Shown here in pieces: positions 56,043-64,000 of a DNA stretch of 64,000 nucleotides. Made by a program: the position numbers and the translations under genes. The notes under the pieces are model-generated. The model saw nothing but the letters and a program-made list of their open reading frames with translations, was not told where the DNA came from and did not search any database. Position 1 is the first letter of the stretch. Each line of letters begins with the position of its first letter. Source of the stretch: Hexactinellida sp. DTS-2022 (lineage: Eukaryota; Porifera; Hexactinellida); the NCBI GenBank assembly GCA_028753945.1, contig JAPNXP010000009.1, positions 3,410,001 to 3,474,000 on the forward strand, read 5' to 3'.

Positions 56043-57148
56043 GGACTGGAACGTCGCGATCTCGGGTTTAACTTGAGTCTGAGAGGCTCCAATTTTATAA
56101 ATTGAAAAAGGATTATATTTCCGGTTTCCAAATGTGATTTTTGGTATATAGGGGTAACTTTTGGCACCCGTCAACAATTTGAGGTTTTCACTCAAAATTT
56201 CTCACACCACGACAAGTTATGACGTCATTGTCACATTTCGTAAAGCCCGAAAAGTCACTTAATCGCACATAATTCGCGCACTCTAAGAGAAAAATATGAA
56301 AATTTAATAGAACATGCTTTAATATTTTTTGAGTTTATGAGCTCATACCATATACCGAATACTAGTTAATTATCTCATTAAATCAAAAAGTATTAAAGTT
56401 AGGCATATGAAATGTACTATTTATTAATAGGAAGTCAACTATAGCGGACAGATTAGCACTAGTCTAGTTTACATAACATTTATAGTTTTGGAGTTATGGC
56501 TCATTTTAGGAATATACATTTGCCTGACAACCGAGGAATGTGTCAACATTCCATTTATAATTTCGATATATTTTATTTAACTAGATCTGGGCATCACTAT
56601 GTACCAATGTTGAACATTTGTAAAGCGTTTAACTGTGTTAAAAGCAGGCTTTACTCTAAAAACATGATAATTCGCGGGAAAATTGACGATTACACAATCA
56701 GATGAGTGAAAGTTTGATGTTTCACAACTGTTGGATTCTATTTATAAATTGATATTTAATTACATAGCAACGTAAAGGCGGATATGATATTCTTATTCCT
56801 TTGACATTTATGCTAGTATATAAATATACGAAGAGAGAGTCGTAAGCAAATTCTCTGAAAATTTTCTGTGTACTCTCAATGATGTTGAACAATAATCGGA
56901 CACAATTATTTTGCCTATTTAGTGTGAAAAATATCGGTGAGCAGTCGTGAGCAGATGTTTTTAATTTTTATTATGATAGCTAATTGGTTTAACTTTAATT
57001 TGGTATATTTTATCGGACCGCACCAAGCCGCCCCGAGGCCCTTCTGCCCAATTTTCTAGAAGTCAATAATAAATTTCTTAAAATGTTTAAAATATAAAAA
57101 TTCAAAATTGATCAAATTTTAACATTGTTAGACTGTTGATATTATAGA
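56043..57148. other. AT-rich spacer upstream of the RAG1-like gene
   Basis: It holds one plausible small open frame (56496-56705). Just before the RAG1-like start is a GC-rich patch, CCGCACCAAGCCGCCCCGAG (57018). No RSS-like heptamer that pairs with the downstream one was found. Confidence 0.4.
56496..56705 (+). CDS. Small ORF upstream of the RAG1-like gene
   Basis: The 69-codon frame (MAHFRNIHLPDNRGMCQHSI ... RSGHHYVPMLNICKAFNCVK) has a protein-like mix and an ATG. It lies ~440 bp before the RAG1-like ORF on the same strand and could be an N-terminal exon of that gene, but no clear splice donor was found. I do not recognise the family. Confidence 0.3.
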   Translation: MAHFRNIHLPDNRGMCQHSIYNFDIFYLTRSGHHYVPMLNICKAFNCVKSRLYSKNMIIRGKIDDYTIR

Positions 57149-59274
57149 ATGAATAACAAAGAGGCTTTTAAACTTTTAAACTCTAAACCATCAATCAGAG
57201 CTGCTTCTGAGGAATTACTACACATATTCCAACAGCCGGATAGCGAATTTCATTTCATTACTCGAAATTTTCGCGATCTCAAATCGGGAAGAGAGAGCTT
57301 TGTAAAGAAAAGTAATTTATGCACCTGGGAGGAGTTGATGTTTTACTCTCCTAGAGTTAAACAAGATGCGGAGAAAATACCTTCAGCTGACAATGGAATC
57401 TTTACCGTTGACTTATCAGCAGAAATACGAAAGGACTTATCAAAGTTAACCTTCAAGGGATTGAGAACTAGATTAGCGCCAGTATTGCAACTAATCCGTC
57501 AAATAGCTGAGAAAGAGGATTTTAGTGCCAAAACCATAGCCGCTCAAGCGCTTCAACTTATTTCTAACGAGACTAAGGATGTAAGCACGGCAAACTTCTG
57601 CAAGGAAATCATTTCAAAGGGGACATTTGCAGATAAATCGAAAATTATGTCCATAGATAAATCAACGTTCTTGCTTGATCTTCTCGAAATTGGTAAGCAA
57701 AAATATACATCTTTTCGGTTAATTTGTAAATCAGAGGACATAATATTTCCATCTTATTCTAAACTTGCTGAATATCGTAAGGATGCCGTTCTAGTTAACG
57801 AGTTAACCTATGTAAACAATGTCCATAATGTTACTATCGGGATCTCACTATCTTATAGAAGGATTTTATTCCAGAGTTTATTACGTCTATTTCAAACATT
57901 ACCTCCGATCCTTGATTTTGAATTCCCTTTATCAGTAAAATTGCTGACGGCCTCGATGGTTCTGGTTGTCATCAGATTTATAATCATTACCAACTCAATC
58001 CAACCCCAAGTTCGAAATTATTTATCTTATTCGCATTCAAAATTTTATCCATACACAACTCGAGTAACATGCAAATATGGAAAAACTACTCACCTAATTC
58101 TTCATTTGGCGTAAGACCAGTTGTATTATTGGCCCAGAAAGAATGTTATGAGAACGTTAAATTCATTATGACTAATTTCATTAATCCAGAAGTATCAGTC
58201 ATTGAGCAAGAAGGAATAAAGTTTCCTAAAGGTGTTGTTCGTGTTAAAATCAGCCGTAGTATGCTCGATGGGAAAATGTCTGGTATTCTAAGCGGAGCTG
58301 GTGGCGCATCGTGTCAGTTATGTACTGCACATAAACACGAATTAAAAGATCTAGAATTAGTCAGGGCCGGATTCCCTATTAATAGGCACATAGCAGATGC
58401 AAAAGAACTGTTCAATTACGTGGATGCGGATGAATATTTATCACTTCCTCATGCTGATAGGTTAGGTATCACTCATGAACAACTATCCGATATAAACATA
58501 CTGTCGGCGTCGCCTTTACATAGCTATACTTGTGTCTTCCATTGGTTCATGCTCCTTGTTTATCATTTAAAGACTGGAAGGAGAGTATGGTCGCCTACTT
58601 CAAAACCAATCGAAACAGCGAAAAAGTTTTGTTCTGAATTTCTCTTTGAAAAAACTGGCCTTCGAATAGATGAGCCAACACCTCAAGGCGGTACTACTTC
58701 AACAGGGAATATTTCTAGGCAATGTTTTTCCAATAAAAATGATTTTATCACATGGGTATCCTGTCTAATTCCGGCAGACGTTAGAGAGCAGATTGCAATC
58801 ATTCAAATGAATCTATCAGTTATCTTACGAGTTTTTAACAGTAGCCAGGAGGTAGAAACAGAAAAAATGGATGTCCTTTGCAAACAGACTTACGAGCTAA
58901 TTTTAACAACCTTCCCATGGGCAAGTATTACCCCTTCATTGCATAAGGTTTTAGCTCATTCCACAGAATTAATCCGTGATTGCAATGACGGTTATGGACT
59001 GAAAGAATATTCAGAAGAGGCTGTAGAAGCTTGTAATAAGCTAATAAGGCGCTATCGTGAACACCTTTCAAGAAAGAATTCATTTTCCTTAAACATCAGA
59101 GATGTTTTTATTAGACTTCTTAGTCAGAGTGACCCTCTCTTTTCAAGTTACCGTAGAGTTTTAGTGTGCAAACGTTGCGGATAAATAGGGCATATCAGGA
59201 AGGAGAAGTGCAAAGGAGATAAAGTGGCTTCACTGGATCAGGAAAAACTTTTGGATTCATTGCTCTTCAAATAA
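57149..59274 (+). pseudogene. RAG1-like transposase (DDE, zinc site, CCHC tail)
   Basis: Two frames overlap, offset by loss of one A in the run at 57937-57940. Across it the protein reads PLSVK then IADGLDGSGCHQIYNHYQ, where ADGLDGSG holds the first catalytic Asp (57946-57948). The second part (counted from 58069) has the CX2C zinc pair SGAGGASCQLCTA (Cys 82, 85), Asp 141 in LSDINILSASPLHSYTC, LRIDEPTPQGGTTSTGNISR, HKVLAH (His 292, 297) and YSEEAVEACNKLIRRYRE (Glu 320). The DDE plus CX2C...HX4H order matches the RAG1 core, related to Transib. TAA at 59182-59184 splits a CCHC knuckle (CKRCG-stop-IGHIRKEKC); the frame then runs to 59274. In ProtoRAG-type proteins such a tail binds TIR DNA. No RAG2-like kelch gene was seen nearby. 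Alternatives: Transib or Chapaev-like. Confidence 0.75.
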
Positions 59275-60732
59275 ATTCCTTAGTTTAGTATCTATGATAT
59301 TAATAATAAAAATTTGAAAGTTAATATTGAATCGTGAAAGCATGAAGTAGTATGTCTTAAATAGAGTGAAAATAATATGCATTGCATTCGAAGTATTTAG
59401 GAACACATTATAGAGCTAAATAGATATTTTTGTAAATATGTGATGTCACGATGACGTATTAAATCAAAAAATTGAAGCGGTACATAAAATTAAGTGATGT
59501 AAATTGAATGTAGAGGGTTGATAACCCATACGCAAATAATACATTTGATAGGTCTGTCTGCCTCGCAAATGCCTATTTCCCCTGAATAGCCATAATAACC
59601 CACTGTGTAGCGACCCCTGTATTTTTTCGGGGGATTGAATAATAATATATAAGAGAAAGTACCTGTAAATTTTGAATGAATTATGATTGTATTTTATCTC
59701 GGAAAATTGCGCTCAAAGTATGAAAAGAGAAAACAAAAAAAAAAGAGATTTACACCACTTTAAAAATACTTATTTATCTGGTATATAGGGAATATTCGAG
59801 AATTTAATGGCATTGAGGTAAACTTCCGTGTCTCCTCTAACGAATGATACCAAAATAAATTAGATTCAGTTGATATTGGATAGGAATTGACACTTTGAAC
59901 TAATCATACTGAGTTGACTTTTCAAATTTCGACTTTCACGCATTTTCCCAACTTCAAGTTTGAATTTTTATAACTCAAAACTTTCTTGCGAAATTTTAAA
60001 TAAAATTTAAATCACATAACCTCCATTACTCCAAAGCAATTACAAATTTTCAGAATTGTAAACAAATTTTGAGATAGTGATTTTTTATGAAATACCAACC
60101 CTGAATTGTATGATAAAAATAACTAACTGAAATTTAATTAAAAAAAAAATCATATTACAGTAAACCTCCGTATCTCCTCTCTCGAAAGATAGTAAATTTA
60201 TTCAAATCTGATAACTAAAAGTGAGTCAAATATGTGACTGAAGTGACCCTGGTCGAATACTAAGTCAACTTCACACTCATTCATGCTGTTCGGTATTCGT
60301 TACAACTGTATTAATTTTGAATTAATGCAAATTCCATAAGGATTATATATGTAAAAGAGTACATCACTAATAACATCACATTCAATATAGCACGCTATCA
60401 ATTTAATACGTTTTGTTCATTATGCAGCTAAGTGGATACTGCAATATTGACCTATTTAATTTGACCTTTATTATATCACGACTCACACAAATAGATCACA
60501 ACATCCTAATATTAATTGATAATATCTAATTACTATTTTCGGTTTCAGCGGCGATAACCTAAATAAATTGTTTTAATCAAGGATACATTTGGGAGGAAAA
60601 CTATATAAACGCAACGACAGTTTTGCAATTAGTATCAAATAAGTCAATAATGAATATCTTTCCAGTTAGCAATTCCGTATACACTTTTCTTCAAAGAGAA
60701 ATATATCAGTGAAGTGATTTGTAAAAAGGAAA
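59275..60732. other. AT-rich intergenic interval
   Basis: Two direct copies of a (A/T)AAACYTCCGTRTCTCCTCT-type phrase (59819 and 60164), similar to pogo/Tigger termini, occur here. No kelch-type gene or other ORF was seen on either strand. Confidence 0.4.
59601..59607 (-). other. Candidate RSS-like heptamer (right TIR end?)
   Basis: CACTGTG, the reverse complement of CACAGTG, lies 327 bp after the RAG1-like ORF, in the orientation expected of a right terminus, followed by TAGCG. No matching left end with the same 5-bp flank and similar inner sequence was found, so this may be chance. Confidence 0.2.
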
Positions 60733-61792
60733 TTAGTCATTAGAATCTGATTTTGATGACTCAGTTAAATTCTGTGGAAGATTGCTGTTTTTATTAAAAT
60801 ATGATCTGTAAGATTGTGATGAAGGAATGTTCATAGATGCATTAAATTCTTTAGGAGAGAAACAAGCAAATTCAGAAGTTACATCAATTGGTAACCGATT
60901 GCTTTCTCTAGCGATTTTCTGTTCTATTAGATAAAAAGTATATTCATCGAATAATAAGCGAATTAAATGAAAAGAGCCAAAACTTGTAGATGATCGTAAT
61001 GTCAAATCACGAATTATCATGGAACTATAAAAAGACCACTTGAGTAAGAATTGTCTCGAATACTCAATTAAGTCCAGGGAAGAACTAGCGTTCTGAATAC
61101 AATTAGAGACTACATTTTCAAGCCATTTCCCCCAGTTTTCTAGGGAAGGACGTTTAACTAATGTTTGCTTAAATTCTTTTTCTAACTTTGAAACTAGAAA
61201 TACGTCACACTGACAAATCCATGAAGCTTGTTCTTGAATGCTTACGAAATTAACCTTTTGAATATCATCGTACATTTCAGTCGTATTCCGTGGATTCTGT
61301 AACACTGTCCTTGCTGCATGTGCTAAATGGTTCAAAGATGTATACCTACGAAGAATCTGTGAAAAAGATAAAATAGTTGCCAATTTAGAATTCAAGAATT
61401 TTATAGGGTAATCATAAATACATTCTAAGAGCAAGATATCCAAAGATTTTGCAAATTGTCTAACTTCCTGAGTAATTGCAGTTGGTATTGGTTTAAGAAC
61501 ATCAGGTATCAGTGTAGAAATAATAGATTGGTATAATATTTGGTCACATTTTCTTGACCACACTAAAATCTTTTCATGTGAACATATTTTAAGAATAATG
61601 TCATTTTTATAAAGATTGGATTGATTCAATGATGTATTCTCACAGTTATTGGCAAAAAAGGTATTCATTGTACTAATTGGGCAATCTTCTTTCTGTGATT
61701 TGGGTCTTTCTAACTTAGTAGATTCTAAATTTTGTTGATCAACATTAATGATTTCGTCAGTATCATCTTGATTGAGAAATATACTTGCCGAC
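60733..61792 (-). CDS. RFX-family transcription factor, terminal exon
   Basis: From the acceptor CTTCTAG|G at 61793 the frame is open for ~350 codons to TAA at 60733. It encodes the conserved C-terminal half of RFX proteins: ILVWSRKCDQILYQSI, LIPDVLKPIPTAITQEVRQF, ILRRYTSLNHLAHAARTVLQ, VNFVSIQEQASWICQCDVFL, NWGKWLENVV, RQFLLKWSFYSSMIIRDLTL and RSSTSFGSFHLIRLLFDEYT. In RFX1-3 this region mediates dimerisation and follows the winged-helix DNA-binding domain, which would lie upstream on the minus strand (above 61792) and is not recognisable here. RFX factors switch on ciliary genes through X-box sites. It is free of damage, so it is most likely the host gene; a partial retrocopy is the alternative. 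Confidence 0.85.
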
Positions 61793-62240
61793 CTAGAAGA
61801 TTACATAAATAAGCAAATACTCAATATTGAGCGGTAGGATACTAAAATCCATTACATTGTGAGTGTATGAAACAACGGATCTTTAAAAATACGAAAGTCT
61901 AGTCCGAGGCATTGTATTAAATCAAATACACCGGAAATCACATAGATTATGGTATTATATATACGATGTTATCCAGCCAAAGCATTTGAACAATAGGAAT
62001 TCAAAGCAAACACAATAATGATGATGTAACAAATTAATAGCTCTTTTATTTACTCTGAAATGACTATAAATATATTACCATAGTTATAAATTAAAAATAT
62101 TATGATTTAATGTCATTTTAACCAATATCCATTAAGTGGCCTAAGTGTCTTTCCACGTCTCAGTAGAAAATAATCATGATGAGACCGCGGAATTTGACTA
62201 AAGCAATTTAAGGAATTTGACCACACATTGATGTTTCAAT
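61793..62240. other. Putative RFX intron and spacer
   Basis: AT-rich, no upstream RFX exon recognised. It ends in GTTTCAAT, the left TSD of the next element. Confidence 0.4.
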
Positions 62241-63131
62241 TAGAGCAGTACCGGATTAGAGATTTTCTACTCCGGCCGGATCCGGATATCCGGTATTCAA
62301 TTACGGTATCCGGTTATCCGGTCGGATATCCGGTTAAATATTTATTTAACAAATGATACCATAATATCACATCTAGAACAAGTTTTGCTTATTCTTAATT
62401 AATTTGTACATATTGATGGACTAAGCTTCTGTTTATTTAGTGAGGATTCTAAAAGAATTTGAGTGATTCCACAATGGATACAGTATATGGATATGCATTC
62501 ATTCGCATTCACCTTTGATTTATAAGATCTTTGCAATAACAAATTTAGTTTTCAATTCCCATTTATCTTTTGTTATCGCTTTTCCTATCAGCTTGAAAGG
62601 CAATTTCTTTTTATCAATCCCAGCACGAGTTAAATTTGGGCATTTTTCTCAACATCTATGAACGATTCTTCGAGAGCACTCTGTAATGAATGTGATGCCA
62701 ATATATCACGTGGTTAAAATCCGAAAACATATAGCACGTCAGTGACGTCACCACTGTGGAATCACATAAAACATTCACATCCAGAAATTAACAAAAAACA
62801 ATATAGGAAAATCATCTTGTAGAAATTCACAACAAGAAGATCATAATATTAAAACTCCCAATATTTTTCAATCAACTAGTTCTGCTTTTAAACATTCTCT
62901 AATTTCTCCTCTAAGAATAAATATACAAGAAAACCTGTACCAGACATAGAACGTAGAAAAAATGGACAATTAATGATCTTAGAGCAATGACAATTCACTA
63001 TAAAATAGAGAGATAAGTTATTCTTTAATTAATATACAAATACAATTGAGTCCGTTATTCGGGCGGATAGTTGTTCATATCCGGTAACTGGCCGGATACC
63101 GGATTAGAACCGGATATCCGGTACAGCCCTA
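62241..63131. mobile_element. hAT relic with CCGGATATCC repeats and BED finger
   Basis: The ends TAGAGCAGTACCGGAT and (reverse complement) TAGGGCTGTACCGGAT are inverted, with flanks GTTTCAAT and GTTTTAAT (7 of 8 equal). Both subterminal regions are full of CCGGATATCCGG motifs. The interior keeps the start of a hAT transposase, then is deleted. Confidence 0.8.
62655..62820 (+). pseudogene. BED zinc-finger remnant of a hAT transposase
   Basis: Translation gives NDSSRALCNECDANISRG, a stop, NPKTYSTSVTSPLWNHIKHS and HPEINKKQYRK. The C-x2-C ... H-x4-H pattern with LWNHIKHSHP is a BED finger, the DNA-binding N-terminus of hAT transposases. The catalytic domain is missing; the sequence decays into the right TIR. 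Confidence 0.7.
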
Positions 63132-64000
63132 GTTTTAATCGCTAACAAAGGGATACATTATATTTAGTAATGTACAATTATAATAGGATATACTTACTAT
63201 TGAAGTAATATTTCTTAAATATTAAACATTTTTGTACAATCTCATTATAACGTAATGGAAGTAACTTTGGTTTAAATAAATTAAAAATGTTCTAGTAATT
63301 ATCAGGCAAGTTTTTTCTACACTAAAGTGAGAGCTTCTAAACAATAACTAATGTAAGATGTCCGATTCTGGGTGTCCAGAATATGCTAAAATAGGTAACT
63401 TTTCAAACTTTATAATACCTACATCACATATGGTCATGCGAGGTAGAGGAGGCACATTAACTCTCTGAATTTTATTTACGAAATAAAATCAAGCGGGTAG
63501 CAGAAAGTTCTTCTGAAAGACTGCATGAAGTTTCAATGAAACTTGTCTTGAAGATCCTTTTGAAAAATGGCAATATTTCAGCAATTGACAGGCAAGTGCA
63601 AAAGAAGGCGTCCATTTCCACATCTCCCTAACGGCGGATCCTGGGGGGGGAATTGCCCCCCCCCCCCCCACCAGTATTTAAACATTAGAATAACTGAAAT
63701 TAATTAGTGAAAAAATAATATAATTTATTGGAAATTCTAATAGAATGAACACGTATTAGCTAGCAAGGACAAATTGTAGTTTAGTATGTGTACTGTGTAG
63801 TATTCTATAATGGAATCAAAAAGTAGCTCTGATAAGTTCAATTTTGCTTCCACAGATTTTTTGGAAATATTGTTTTGTTAAGAAATAGATTTTCCTGAAA
63901 TAGCGCTGCGACTCACGGATTCAAATTTACAGAATGTTATGTAATTGATATTATCAATTTCATTATTCGATATTGTGAACAAATCAAATTAAATAATTCT
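63132..64000. other. Right edge: AT-rich DNA with a G/C homopolymer palindrome
   Basis: 63637-63670 reads a run of Gs, AATTG and a run of Cs, forming a perfect hairpin, with GGCGGATCCTGGGGG just before it. This is likely the end of a non-autonomous element whose other end was not found. The minus-strand open frame across it is a by-product. Nothing else is recognised. Confidence 0.4.

Noticed and set aside
56442-56446. TAGCG as the left TSD partner for the heptamer at 59601
   Set aside because: The sequence after it (GACAGATTAG) does not match the inverted right end (CACAGTGGGTT), so the 5-bp match is probably chance.
63489-63671. Minus-strand 60-codon ORF
   Set aside because: It begins in the homopolymer palindrome and has no recognisable content.

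Overview
The window looks like nuclear DNA of an invertebrate animal. It is AT-rich, has spliceosomal introns (GT...AG), one recognisable animal transcription-factor exon (RFX family, minus strand 60733-61792), and is otherwise almost wholly built of DNA transposons and their relics. The phylum cannot be fixed from the sequence. No prokaryotic operon, rRNA or CRISPR array is visible.

Layout. 1-10.4 kb: relics of rolling-circle Helitron elements (Rep, helicase, repeated OTU-type cysteine protease modules), one of them split by a ~140-bp tandem array, plus MITEs. 10.86-15.25 kb: a near-complete P-superfamily transposon (THAP finger and DDE transposase) with ~84-bp terminal inverted repeats (TIRs) and a 7-bp target-site duplication (TSD). 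15.6-25 kb: nested MITEs, including a GC-rich hAT-type family with perfect 8-bp TSDs and a non-autonomous P relative. 25.66-27.77 kb: an element with ~318-bp near-identical TIRs (TGT...ACA, 4-bp TSD) whose only clear ORF resembles a ubiquitin-specific (C19/USP-type) peptidase. 28-34 kb: more MITEs and a decayed transposase on the minus strand. 34.0-35.7 kb and 55.6-56.0 kb: the two halves of one Mutator-like transposase gene ending in a PHD finger.

Those halves are separated by 35718-55619. This ~19.9-kb block has hAT-like ends (CAGGGGCG / CAGAGGCG) and a perfect 8-bp duplication, GATGGATC, and removing it together with one TSD copy restores the reading frame. Inside it lie arrays of a ~1.3-1.4-kb repeat carrying a conserved ~120-bp hairpin, a decayed Helentron (Rep-helicase-endonuclease-OTU, with a 2A-like leader and a 51-bp coding repeat), and a ~185-bp tandem array. 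57.1-59.3 kb: a RAG1-like transposase core keeping the DDE residues, the CX2C...HX4H zinc site and a C-terminal CCHC knuckle, broken by one frameshift and one stop. 60.7-61.8 kb: the RFX exon. 62.2-63.1 kb: a hAT relic with a BED finger.

The genes do not form a pathway. They are independent mobile elements nested in one another. Recurring themes are protease modules attached to transposons (OTU at least five times, one USP-like) and chromatin- or DNA-reader fingers attached to transposases (THAP, PHD, BED, CCHC). Most coding copies carry frameshifts or stops; the host RFX exon is open throughout.
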